Of a DNA stretch of 64,000 bases, positions 40,285 through 49,060 are shown piece after piece. The stretch is taken from assembly GCA_900538575.1 (NCBI GenBank), contig UPZA01000005.1:1-64000 (forward strand). Reading direction: 5' to 3'. Both the position numbers and the translations under genes were made by a program. The DNA is from an uncultured Ruminococcus sp. Lineage in GTDB: Bacteria > Bacillota > Clostridia > Oscillospirales > Ruminococcaceae. The notes beneath the pieces were generated by a model. The model was not told where the DNA came from. It worked only from the letters and a program-made list of their open reading frames with translations, and did no database searches. Position 1 is the first letter of the stretch, and each line of letters begins with the position of its first letter.

Positions 40285-42249
40285 TTAATGTTCTTCAAGT
40301 TCTTTTATCTTATCTCTTAAATAGGCCGCATGCTCAAATTCAAGCAGCTTTGCCGCTTCTTTCATTTCTGTTTTGAGTTTTGAAATAAGCTCTGTTTTTT
40401 CTTTTTTTGAAAGCTTTCTGTCAGTTTTCTTTTCTATCTTTTCCTTCGAAGTAATCTCCAAGACTTTTCTGATATCTTTTTTTATTGTCTGCGGAACAAT
40501 ACCGTGTTCTTGATTGTAAGCTATCTGAATAGCGCGTCTTCGTTCTGTTTCAGTTATTGCTTTCTCCATCGAATTAGTAACTGAGTCGGCATACATAATT
40601 ACCTTGCCCTTTGAGTTTCTTGCAGCTCTTCCTATTGTCTGAATCAGAGACGTTTCGCTTCTCAGAAAACCTTCCTTATCAGCGTCGAGAATGGCCACAA
40701 GCGATACCTCCGGAATATCCAGGCCCTCTCTCAGAAGATTAATTCCCACAAGCACGTCGAAAATTCCTTCACGAAGATCCTTGATAATTTCCATACGTTC
40801 GATAGTGTCGATATCGTGATGAAGATACCTTACTTTTACTCCGGCGGCTTCCAAAAACGATGTAAGATCCTCGGCCATTTTTTTTGTAAGCGTTGTTACA
40901 AGAACCCTTTCATTTATTTCAGCTCTCATGTTTATTTCCGACATGAGATCTTCTATTTGCCCTTCAATAGGTTTTACGATGATTTCAGGATCCACCAGTC
41001 CGGTTGGTCTAATTACCTGTTCGACGACGCGGCCTGATTTTTCCCGTTCAAACTTTCCGGGAGTAGCGCTGACGTAAACCGCCTGATTTATATGACTGTA
41101 AAATTCGTCAAAATTAAGCGGTCTGTTATCAAATGCGCTTGGAAGACGGAATCCGTAATCCACAAGAGTAGTTTTTCTGGCACGGTCTCCTGCATACATA
41201 CCTCCGACCTGCGGTATTGTCACGTGGCTCTCGTCTACAAACAAAAGAAAATCCTTTGGAAAATGGTCGAGTAAAGTCATGGGCGTACTTCCCGGAGGTC
41301 GTCCGGAAAGAATACGGGAATAGTTTTCAATTCCGCTGCAAAAGCCTATTTCCTGAAGCATTTCCATATCATAGTGAGTTCTCTGAGCAATTCTCTGAGC
41401 TTCAAGAAGCTTGTTGTTATTCTGAAAATATTCTATCCGCTGTGCAAGCTCCTTGTCTATCTCCTTAATCGCCTCGTTCATTTTTTCGCCGTTTACTATA
41501 TAATGGCTTGCCGGAAAAATCGCCGCATGCTGTAAGACTGCAAGAATCTCTCCCGTCAAAACATTTATTTCAGTTATTCTGTCTATTTCATCGCCGAAAA
41601 ATTCAACTCTTATAGCGTTTTCATTTGACGAAGCGGGAAATATTTCTACTACGTCTCCGCGGACTCTGAATTTATTTCTTACGAAATTTATATCGTTTCT
41701 TTCATACTGTATAGCGACAAGCTCACTGAGCAGCTGGTCTCGTGATTTTTCCATGCCCGGTCTTAGAGAAACTATCATAGACCGGTAATCCTCAGGGCTT
41801 CCGAGGGAATATATACATGAAACGCTTGAAACTATGATCACATCGTTTCTTTCTGAAAGAGCTGTTGTAGCGGAATGGCGCATCTTATCAATTTCATCAT
41901 TAATTGCGGAATCTTTTTCAATATAAGTATCGGTTCCCGGTATATAGGCTTCAGGCTGATAATAATCGTAGTATGAAACAAAATATTCAACGGCGTTGTT
42001 CGGAAAAAATTCCTTGAACTCTGAGCAGAGCTGCGCCGCAAGTATTTTGTTGTGCGCTAACACCAGAGTAGGCTTATTAACGTTTGCAATAACGTTAGCC
42101 ATTGTAAAGGTTTTGCCGGAACCCGTAACTCCCAGAAGAGTTTGTTCCTTAATTCCCTTATTAATCCCGTCCGTCAATTTTGATATAGCTTCAGGCTGAT
42201 CTCCGGACGGCTTATATTCGGTTACCAGCTCAAATTTTCTTTTTTTCAT
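40285..42249 (-). CDS. uvrB: Excinuclease ABC subunit B
   Basis: A 654-residue helicase-like repair protein that verifies the lesion and recruits UvrC. Walker A is LGVTGSGKTFTMANVIA. The beta-hairpin region reads YYDYYQPEAYIPGTDTYIEK. The helicase motif VLVGINLLREGLDIPEVSLV and the C-terminal UVR motif EAAKLLEFEHAAYLRDKIKE, which contacts UvrC, are intact. It lies 14 bases after radC and is followed by uvrA, forming one operon. No LexA box could be identified with confidence. Confidence 0.98.
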   Translation of the reverse strand: MKKRKFELVTEYKPSGDQPEAISKLTDGINKGIKEQTLLGVTGSGKTFTMANVIANVNKPTLVLAHNKILAAQLCSEFKEFFPNNAVEYFVSYYDYYQPEAYIPGTDTYIEKDSAINDEIDKMRHSATTALSERNDVIIVSSVSCIYSLGSPEDYRSMIVSLRPGMEKSRDQLLSELVAIQYERNDINFVRNKFRVRGDVVEIFPASSNENAIRVEFFGDEIDRITEINVLTGEILAVLQHAAIFPASHYIVNGEKMNEAIKEIDKELAQRIEYFQNNNKLLEAQRIAQRTHYDMEMLQEIGFCSGIENYSRILSGRPPGSTPMTLLDHFPKDFLLFVDESHVTIPQVGGMYAGDRARKTTLVDYGFRLPSAFDNRPLNFDEFYSHINQAVYVSATPGKFEREKSGRVVEQVIRPTGLVDPEIIVKPIEGQIEDLMSEINMRAEINERVLVTTLTKKMAEDLTSFLEAAGVKVRYLHHDIDTIERMEIIKDLREGIFDVLVGINLLREGLDIPEVSLVAILDADKEGFLRSETSLIQTIGRAARNSKGKVIMYADSVTNSMEKAITETERRRAIQIAYNQEHGIVPQTIKKDIRKVLEITSKEKIEKKTDRKLSKKEKTELISKLKTEMKEAAKLLEFEHAAYLRDKIKELEEH

Positions 42250-42263
42250 ACAAATAAAACTCC

Positions 42264-42950
42264 TTATTTTAAAAGCGAAAAAGCGCCTGATTCTTTAAGA
42301 GAAATTGCTTGTCCGTCAGCCACAATAATATGGTCAAGCAGATTAATTCCAACAGGTTTTAATGTGTTGTATATTTCGGCAGTTGCCTTTATATCATCGT
42401 CGGAAGGTATAATATCGCCGTGCGGATGATTATGGGCAAGTATTACATTTTCACATTTGTTTTTGTATGTAAATTCAACAATACGTCTGATATTTATACC
42501 TACGCCTCCCGGAGCGCCTTCTGCAATTATTTTCCCCGATATAAGACGCAGCTTGTCGTCCAGGCAGGCTATACGTATTTTTTCAACGGTTTCTCCGAGA
42601 AACTGCGTTTTGAAATATTCGCAGACTGTATTATAATTGCTCATATGAATGCTGTTGCTGCTTGAATTCATATATTCCTTTGCAAGCAAAGGAATCATTT
42701 TTATCAGCACAGCGCTTGCTTCGTCGATTCCTTCTATTTCTTTGAGATCTTCAATATCTGCATTGCATACGCCGCTTATAGTCTTGTATTTATCAATCAG
42801 ACGGTGAGCTATAGCGTTAGTGTCTATGCGGGGACGGGAGTAGAACAGCAGAAGCTCAAGAATTTCATGATTTGTAAAACCGTCGAAACCTGACTGTATA
42901 AATTTTTTACGCATTCTTTCCCTGTGGCCCTTATGAATATTTTCCGACAT
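42264..42950 (-). CDS. radC: RadC family protein (JAB/MPN domain)
   Basis: A 228-residue protein. An N-terminal helix-hairpin-helix region (GHRERMRKKFIQSGFDGFTN, IEDLKEIEGIDEASAVLI) precedes the JAB domain with the metal motif AHNHPHGDIIPSDDD and an upstream glutamate in KIIAEGAPGGVGI. It is called a DNA repair protein by tradition, although a repair role is not well supported. It is the first gene of radC-uvrB-uvrA, with the run AGGGATACATG at its start. Confidence 0.93.
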   Translation of the reverse strand: MSENIHKGHRERMRKKFIQSGFDGFTNHEILELLLFYSRPRIDTNAIAHRLIDKYKTISGVCNADIEDLKEIEGIDEASAVLIKMIPLLAKEYMNSSSNSIHMSNYNTVCEYFKTQFLGETVEKIRIACLDDKLRLISGKIIAEGAPGGVGINIRRIVEFTYKNKCENVILAHNHPHGDIIPSDDDIKATAEIYNTLKPVGINLLDHIIVADGQAISLKESGAFSLLK

Positions 42951-43126
42951 GTATCCCTCCGAATTGTCTTTCGAATATTAGTTCTTTTACTGATAATATT
43001 AGTATAAACTATTTTAAGCAAAATTAAAAGGGGTTTTTAAAAATTTATGAAAATTATATAAGGTTTATTTAAATTTAACTGAAATTATGATATAATGTAA
43101 AAAAACCAAATGAAAGCGGAGCGGAA

Positions 43127-44092
43127 ATGAAAGAAATAATAATAAATAAAAACGACTGCGGTCAAAGACTTGATAAATTTATATTTAAAGCGGCGCCTTC
43201 TATTCCGAAAGCTCTTCTTTATAAATATATAAGACTTAAAAGAATTAAGGTTAATGGGAAAAGGTGCAGAAATTCAGATATATTAAACGAAAAGGACGTT
43301 GTTTCATTATATATAAACGATGAATTTTTCGAATACTCTAAAAACAATTTGGAGTTAGTAAAAAATATAATAAATATCAGCGTTTCGCCGGAGATTGTTT
43401 ATGAGGATGAAAATATCATAGTCGTTTATAAGCCTGAAGGTATGGATGTTCACAGAGGTTCAGAAAAAGCAAAGTCTACTCTGATTGATATAATTAAAGC
43501 ATATCTTTACCGTAACGGTGAATATGATCCTGAAAAAGAGAACTCCTTTTCTCCGGCAGTATGCAACCGACTTGACAGAAACACTACCGGACTTGTTATA
43601 GCGGCAAAAAACGCCGCATCACTCCGCGAAATAAATGAATTCATAAGAGAACGAAAAATAATAAAGAAATATTTATGCATATGTGCCGGCAATTTTCCGG
43701 CGAATCATGGTATTGAAACGGCATATCATAAAAAAGGTCAGCATAATCTTGTTAATATAAGAAAAAGCATGGCGGATGGCTACAAGCAGATAGTAACAGA
43801 ATATAAGATAATGGAAGTCAAGGGTAATTTTGCATTAGCGGAAATAAACCTTATAACCGGAAGAACACATCAGATAAGGGCGCATCTTGCGTTTATCGGC
43901 GCGCCGATACTCGGAGACGGTAAATACGGCAATGTAACGGTAAATAAAAGGTACGGAATTTTCCGTCAGCAGCTATGCGCTTATTCTATTGAATTTGATA
44001 TTGATTCGGACTGCCGTTTGGGATATCTTGCAGGCAAGAAGCTCTTTGCTCCAAAAGCAGGTTTTACATTCGGCGGATTCAGTATAAAATAA
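43127..44092 (+). CDS. RluA-family 23S rRNA pseudouridine synthase with S4 domain
   Basis: A 321-residue enzyme converting specific uridines to pseudouridine. The N-terminal S4 RNA-binding domain has CGQRLDKFIFKAAPSIPKAL. The catalytic aspartate is Asp150 in CNRLDRNTTGLVIAAK, and the family continues with EINLITGRTHQIRAHLAFIG. It belongs to the RluC/RluD group; the target base cannot be assigned. A TATAAT at about 43090 and GGAGCGG precede the ATG. It is transcribed alone and divergent from radC. Confidence 0.93.
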   Translation: MKEIIINKNDCGQRLDKFIFKAAPSIPKALLYKYIRLKRIKVNGKRCRNSDILNEKDVVSLYINDEFFEYSKNNLELVKNIINISVSPEIVYEDENIIVVYKPEGMDVHRGSEKAKSTLIDIIKAYLYRNGEYDPEKENSFSPAVCNRLDRNTTGLVIAAKNAASLREINEFIRERKIIKKYLCICAGNFPANHGIETAYHKKGQHNLVNIRKSMADGYKQIVTEYKIMEVKGNFALAEINLITGRTHQIRAHLAFIGAPILGDGKYGNVTVNKRYGIFRQQLCAYSIEFDIDSDCRLGYLAGKKLFAPKAGFTFGGFSIK

Positions 44093-44183
44093 TTATACAC
44101 AAATTACTATTGATTTTGATTGGAAATTATGTTATAATTGTTTATGTTGTATTATTCGCCGTTTAATTCAGGGGGGTAAATTT

Positions 44184-45017
44184 ATGATTTGCGATCTTCA
44201 CTGCCATACTACCATGTCTGACGGTTCGCTTGGAATCGAGGACGTTATATTGCAGGCAAAACGTATGAATATAGATTTTTTATCTATAACCGACCATGAT
44301 ACATTATCTTCTTTTTCAAGAGCAAAAATTCTTGGAGAACGTTACGGAGTAAAAATGATTCAGGGCGTTGAAATGTCTGCTTGGGATAAAGAGAGAAACA
44401 GGAAGGTTCATATAATATGCTACGCTCCTAAAAAACCGGACAGGCTTGAGGGGCTCTGCCTTAAATCCTGTGAGATCAGAAAATCCTGTTCTAAGGAAAT
44501 GATTGAAAAGGTAATGCAGCTTTATCCGATTACGCCCGAAAGCGTATTAAAGCATTGCACAGGCAGCAAAAGCATATATAAATCTCATATAATGCGCGCT
44601 CTTATCGAATACGGTTATGCGCTCGAATTTTATGGTGAACTGGATAAAAAGCTATTTTCGGTGGATAGCGGGATATGTCTTGTTGAACGCGAATATCCGG
44701 ACGTAAGATTTGTTCTAGAGCTGATTCATTCGGCAAGAGGAGTAGCCGTGATGGCTCATCCTGCTCTTTATGACAGCATGGAACTTCTCGCTGAGCTTGC
44801 AGAGGAAAAAAAGCTTGACGGGGTGGAGGTTTACCATTATTCAGCAGATGACAATCAGAAAAAGGAAATGCTTGATATAGCTGAAAAATACGATCTTATA
44901 GTAACCGGCGGATCTGATTTTCACGGCTTGTATAATGCTGTGCCGACTCATTTGGGAAGCAATACGACATCAAAAGAAAATCTTGACAGAATAATAAAGC
45001 TGTCTAATAAAAAGTAA
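44184..45017 (+). CDS. PHP-domain phosphoesterase
   Basis: A 277-residue metal-dependent phosphoesterase of the PHP family. The metal ligands appear in order: CDLHCHTTMSDG, SITDHDTLSSF, the GVEMSAW segment, VAVMAHPALYD and TGGSDFHGLYN. This is the YciV/RnaAM-like layout, whose members act on 3',5'-nucleotide diphosphates or short RNA 5' ends. A GGGGGG run is close to the ATG, preceded by a TATAAT near 44133. It is followed 18 bases later by the malic enzyme gene. Confidence 0.9.
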   Translation: MICDLHCHTTMSDGSLGIEDVILQAKRMNIDFLSITDHDTLSSFSRAKILGERYGVKMIQGVEMSAWDKERNRKVHIICYAPKKPDRLEGLCLKSCEIRKSCSKEMIEKVMQLYPITPESVLKHCTGSKSIYKSHIMRALIEYGYALEFYGELDKKLFSVDSGICLVEREYPDVRFVLELIHSARGVAVMAHPALYDSMELLAELAEEKKLDGVEVYHYSADDNQKKEMLDIAEKYDLIVTGGSDFHGLYNAVPTHLGSNTTSKENLDRIIKLSNKK

Positions 45018-45035
45018 GGAAGCGAATTTTTTAAC

Positions 45036-46223
45036 ATGGATATTATGGAGTCAGCTCTTAAAAAACATAAGGAATGGAAGGGAAAAATTGAAATAGTTTC
45101 AAGAACGTCGGTAAATAACCGTGAAGAACTGTCGAATGCGTATACTCCCGGAGTTGCGAAGCCGTGCCTTGAGATAGAAAAAAACCCTGAGCTTTCCTAC
45201 GAGCTTACCAGAAGGCACAATCTTGTTGCGGTAATAACGGACGGTACTGCTGTTTTGGGATTAGGCGATATCGGTCCGGAAGCGTCTATGCCTGTAATGG
45301 AAGGAAAATGCGCGCTGTTTAAGGAATTTGCCGACGTCGATGCATTTCCGGTTTGCATTGATTCTAAGGACACTGACGAGATAGTAAACACTATTAAGCT
45401 TATATCTAAAAGCTTCGGAGGAATTAATCTTGAGGATATTTCGGCTCCGAGGTGCTTTGAAATAGAAAAAAGACTGAAGGAGTCTCTCGATATACCGGTC
45501 TTTCACGACGATCAGCACGGAACCGCAATTGTTGCAAGCGCGGCTATGATAAATGCGGCGAGGGTTGCAGGCAAAAATATATCTGATATGACGCTTGTTA
45601 TAAACGGAGCGGGCGCGGCCGGAATAGCGATTGCAAAGCAATTTATTACTCTTGGCATTGGCGATGTTATAATGGTAGACTTAAACGGTATTATTTGCGA
45701 GGGAGATACGTTTTTAAATCCGGCTCATTATGAAATGTCAAAGATAACGAATAAGAATAAATTAAAAGGCGGATTGTCTGAAGCAATGAATGGCGCCGAC
45801 GCATTTATAGGCGTTTCCAAGCCGGGACTTGTGACATCGGAAATGGTTAAATCAATGGCTGATAAGCCGATTATTTTTGCTATGGCGAATCCGACTCCTG
45901 AAATAATGCCGGAGGAGGCAAAGGAAGCGGGAGCATTTATTGTAGGTACCGGAAGAAGCGATTATCCGAATCAGATAAATAATGTCGTCGCTTTTCCGGG
46001 AGTTTTCAAGGGAGCGCTGGCTGTACGGGCAAGAGACATTAACGAGGAAATGAAGCTTGCCGCCGCTTATGCTATTGCGGAGGGAGTTCCTGAAGATAAG
46101 CTTGACGCTGATAATATACTTCCGGATCCGTTTGACAGGAAAATACCCAAGGCAGTTGCAAGGGCGGTTGCGTCGGCCGCAATAAAATCGGGATCGGCCT
46201 TAAAAAAGGAGTTTGATATATAA
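45036..46223 (+). CDS. NAD(P)-dependent malic enzyme
   Basis: A 395-residue enzyme that decarboxylates malate to pyruvate with reduction of NAD(P). It is of the short bacterial type without a phosphotransacetylase domain. Recognisable regions are SNAYTPGVAKPCLEI, the catalytic/metal FHDDQHGTAIVASAAMINA, the nucleotide-binding VINGAGAAGIAIAKQFI, and ANPTPEIMPEEA. The cofactor choice is not clear. The gene follows the PHP gene and its stop overlaps the TSCPD gene by one base. Confidence 0.95.
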   Translation: MDIMESALKKHKEWKGKIEIVSRTSVNNREELSNAYTPGVAKPCLEIEKNPELSYELTRRHNLVAVITDGTAVLGLGDIGPEASMPVMEGKCALFKEFADVDAFPVCIDSKDTDEIVNTIKLISKSFGGINLEDISAPRCFEIEKRLKESLDIPVFHDDQHGTAIVASAAMINAARVAGKNISDMTLVINGAGAAGIAIAKQFITLGIGDVIMVDLNGIICEGDTFLNPAHYEMSKITNKNKLKGGLSEAMNGADAFIGVSKPGLVTSEMVKSMADKPIIFAMANPTPEIMPEEAKEAGAFIVGTGRSDYPNQINNVVAFPGVFKGALAVRARDINEEMKLAAAYAIAEGVPEDKLDADNILPDPFDRKIPKAVARAVASAAIKSGSALKKEFDI

Positions 46224-46465
46224 TGAAAATCAAATACATACCTAAGGGCGTATGCTCAAGACAGATAAACATTGAAGTTGAAGACGGTATAGTCAAGGAT
46301 GTTGAATATATCGGCGGATGTAACGGAAATCTTAAGGGGATAAGTCATCTTGTTAAGGGCATGAAGGTTGAGGACGTTATAGAAAAGCTTGAAAATATAA
46401 AATGCGGAATGAAAGGAACGTCCTGCCCCGATCAGCTTGCAAGGGCTTTGAAGGAAAATTTATGA
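46223..46465 (+). CDS. TSCPD-domain protein (TIGR03905 family)
   Basis: An 80-residue protein, almost entirely one TSCPD domain: YIPKGVCSRQINIEVEDGIV, VEYIGGCNGNLKGISHLVKG, then CGMKGTSCPDQLARAL. The Cys residues and the TSCPDQL end define the family. The domain also occurs at the C-terminus of some B12-dependent ribonucleotide reductases. Function is unknown. Start and malic enzyme stop overlap (TAATG), so it ends that operon and precedes a terminator. Confidence 0.9.
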   Translation: MKIKYIPKGVCSRQINIEVEDGIVKDVEYIGGCNGNLKGISHLVKGMKVEDVIEKLENIKCGMKGTSCPDQLARALKENL

Positions 46466-46469
46466 TTTT

Positions 46470-46501
46470 AAAGGCATATCGTAAAACGATATGCCTTTTT
46501 A
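46470..46501 (+). terminator. Terminator after the TSCPD gene
   Basis: AAAGGCATATCG (46470-46481) pairs with CGATATGCCTTT (46487-46498), followed by further T residues. Confidence 0.88.
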
Positions 46502-46523
46502 CTTTGAAATTACTAATTTTATG

Positions 46524-46552
46524 TTGCTAAAAGTAATTGAATGTGGTATAAT
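46524..46552 (+). promoter_or_regulatory. Promoter of the cardiolipin synthase gene
   Basis: TTGCTA (46524-46529), 17 bases and TATAAT (46547-46552). Transcription would begin near 46559, which matters for the start codon of the gene. Confidence 0.75.
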
Positions 46553-46581
46553 ACTTAATGGTTTTATATGGGGGTGATGGT

Positions 46582-48117
46582 ATAAAAAAGAAAAGAATAA
46601 AAAAACTGTTTAACAGAAATTTTCTTATTATATTTATATTATTGATTCAGGCTCTTTTTATTATTTCTTGCTTGCTTAGCTTATATAATAATGTGACCGT
46701 AATCTATGGAGCGCAGATAATTATTTCATTTGTTATGGTATGCTATGTTATAAACCGGCATGATACCAATCCGGCTTATAAGCTCTCATGGACAATATTG
46801 ATTCTTCTGTTTCCTATTGTCGGAGCTTTTATGTATATATTCCTTCACGCCCAGTTGGGGACTATGTTTTTCAGAAACACTAAAAATCAAATAGTAAGGA
46901 TTACCAAACCGCTTATTCCGCAGAATGAAGACGTTATAGAAGAATTAAGGCAGGATTCCGTCTATGTTGCTCATTTGGCGAGATATGTAAACGATTACGG
47001 CTGTTATCCGATCTATAAAAATACTTATGTTGAATATTATAAGATCGGTGAAGAAAAATACGCCGCTATGCTTTGCGAGCTTGAGAAGGCAGAAAAATTT
47101 ATTTTTCTGGAATATTTTATAATCGATGAGGGTAGGGTGTGGGACAGTGTTCTTGAGATACTTCAGAGAAAAGCAGATGAAGGAGTAGAAGTAAGGCTTC
47201 TGTATGACGGAATGGGAAGTCAGTTTCTGCTTCCGACTCACTATAACAAATATCTTGAAACTAAGGGTATAAAATGTAAAGTATTTAATGAATTTAGGCC
47301 GTTTCTATCGACTGCCCAGAATAACCGCGATCATAGAAAAATTCTTGTAGTAGACGGCATAACCGCTTTTAACGGCGGCATTAATCTTGCTGATGAATAT
47401 ATAAATGAAAAGGAAAGATTCGGCCACTGGAAGGATACTGCGGTTATGGTTAGGGGAGATGCTGCGTGGAGCTTTACCGTTATGTTTATTCAGATGTGGG
47501 AGTGGAAAAGCAAGCAGCTTAATAACTATGAGAAATATAAGCCGGATTTTCAGAGCTTTCCTGCTGCGGAGGGATATGTTATGCCCTACGGCGACAGCCC
47601 TACGGATAATGAAAATGTTGGAGAGCTTGTATATCTTGATATAATAAATAAAGCTAAAAAATACGTTTATATAACTACGCCTTATCTGGTTATTGATAAT
47701 GAGATGATAACGGCGCTGGGATTTGCAGCTAAAAGCGGAGTAGATGTAAAAATTGTAGTGCCTCATATAGCTGACAAATGGTATGTGAATTATGCGGGAT
47801 GGAATTATTATAAGGAACTTATAAAGCTTGGGGTGCAAATTTACGAGTATATGCCCGGCTTTATACATGCCAAAAATTTTGTTTCAGACGATGAAATAGC
47901 GACGGTCGGTTCGATAAATCTGGATTACCGCAGCTTATACCTTCATTTTGAATGCGGAACATTTTTGTATAAGGTACCCGCAATATCAAGGATAAAATCA
48001 GATTTCAACGATATTCTCGGAAAATGCCGGCGGATTACGCTTAAGGATTGTCAGCAGAGACCGTTGATTAAAAAAATAATAGGCGGACTTTTAAGAATGA
48101 TTGCTCCGCTTTTGTAA
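46582..48117 (+). CDS. cls: Cardiolipin synthase, probable ATA start
   Basis: About 511 residues. Two membrane helices near the N-terminus (FLIIFILLIQALFIISCLLS and a second) are followed by two phospholipase D motifs, DHRKILVVDGITAFNGGINL and IHAKNFVSDDEIATVGSINLDYR. The enzyme joins phosphatidyl groups to make cardiolipin in the cytoplasmic membrane. Start choice: the only in-frame ATG (46558) lies at or before the predicted transcription start and has no ribosome binding site. A strong GGGGGTGAT (46570-46578) points to ATA at 46582, giving a product beginning at KKKRIKKLFNRNF after the initiator. A leaderless start at 46558 is the alternative. Confidence 0.9.
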   Translation: MKKKRIKKLFNRNFLIIFILLIQALFIISCLLSLYNNVTVIYGAQIIISFVMVCYVINRHDTNPAYKLSWTILILLFPIVGAFMYIFLHAQLGTMFFRNTKNQIVRITKPLIPQNEDVIEELRQDSVYVAHLARYVNDYGCYPIYKNTYVEYYKIGEEKYAAMLCELEKAEKFIFLEYFIIDEGRVWDSVLEILQRKADEGVEVRLLYDGMGSQFLLPTHYNKYLETKGIKCKVFNEFRPFLSTAQNNRDHRKILVVDGITAFNGGINLADEYINEKERFGHWKDTAVMVRGDAAWSFTVMFIQMWEWKSKQLNNYEKYKPDFQSFPAAEGYVMPYGDSPTDNENVGELVYLDIINKAKKYVYITTPYLVIDNEMITALGFAAKSGVDVKIVVPHIADKWYVNYAGWNYYKELIKLGVQIYEYMPGFIHAKNFVSDDEIATVGSINLDYRSLYLHFECGTFLYKVPAISRIKSDFNDILGKCRRITLKDCQQRPLIKKIIGGLLRMIAPLL

Positions 48118-48136
48118 GTAAAGGAGATTAATTATT

Positions 48137-48958
48137 ATGAGCGAATGTACGCACGATTGTTCATCATGCAGTCAGGAATGCAGCGAAAGAAGTAAAGAAA
48201 GTCTTTTAGAAAAACCGCATGACCAAAGCAATATAAAAAAGGTTATAGGCGTTGTCAGCGGAAAGGGCGGAGTTGGAAAATCGATAGTATCTTCTATGCT
48301 TGCCGTTAATATGAAAAGACTTGGTTATAAAACGGCTGTTCTTGACGCGGATATTACCGGACCTTCAATTCCAAAAGCATTTGGGATAAAGGAAAAAGCC
48401 AGCGGCAATGAAAATGGCATTTTACCGGCTGAAAGTAAAACGGGAATAGAGATTATGTCCGTAAACCTTATGCTTGACAACGATACTGATCCGGTTATCT
48501 GGCGCGGACCGGTTATTGCCGGAGTTGTAAAACAGTTTTGGACCGACGTTATATGGGGAGACGTCGATTATATGTTTGTAGATATGCCTCCGGGAACCGG
48601 AGACGTTCCGCTTACAATTTTTCAGTCTTTGCCGGTGGACGGTATAGTAATCGTGACATCTCCTCAGGATCTTGTTTCAATGATTGTTGCAAAAGCTGTT
48701 AAGATGGCTGAAATGATGAATATTCCCATAATCGGAATCGTTGAAAACATGAGCTATGCGGAATGTCCGGATTGCGGCAATAAAATCAGTATTTTCGGGG
48801 AAAGCAGGCTTGAAGAGGTTGCTAAGGAATATAATCTCAGGATTCTGGGAAGACTACCTGTCGATCCCCGTCTTGCTAAGTCCTGTGATAAAGGTGCAAT
48901 AGAGCTTTATGATGGAAATTGGCTTGATAATGCAACGGAAATAATTGAAAAACTATAA
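48137..48958 (+). CDS. mrp: Mrp/NBP35-type iron-sulfur carrier P-loop ATPase
   Basis: A 273-residue ATPase that binds and transfers Fe-S clusters. The deviant Walker A is VVSGKGGVGKSIVSSMLAVN. The CxxC needed for the bridging cluster is AECPDCGNKI. The N-terminal extension CTHDCSSCSQECSERS carries extra cysteines, as in NBP35-like versions. VDYMFVDMPPGTGDVPLTIF is the family signature. AAGGAG precedes the ATG. It lies 19 bases after cls, so the two may be co-transcribed without an obvious functional link. Confidence 0.95.
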   Translation: MSECTHDCSSCSQECSERSKESLLEKPHDQSNIKKVIGVVSGKGGVGKSIVSSMLAVNMKRLGYKTAVLDADITGPSIPKAFGIKEKASGNENGILPAESKTGIEIMSVNLMLDNDTDPVIWRGPVIAGVVKQFWTDVIWGDVDYMFVDMPPGTGDVPLTIFQSLPVDGIVIVTSPQDLVSMIVAKAVKMAEMMNIPIIGIVENMSYAECPDCGNKISIFGESRLEEVAKEYNLRILGRLPVDPRLAKSCDKGAIELYDGNWLDNATEIIEKL

Positions 48959-49060
48959 ATATTAACGGCTGGTTTATATTGATCTATTCTGATTAAAATT
49001 TAAAAGGATTTTATTGGTATGATCTTTATTGATCAGCCGAAAATTATAAGGAGTAAAAAT

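Noticed and set aside
47305..47868. 187-codon minus-strand ORF inside cardiolipin synthase
   Set aside because: It is antisense to both phospholipase D motif regions and has no start signals.
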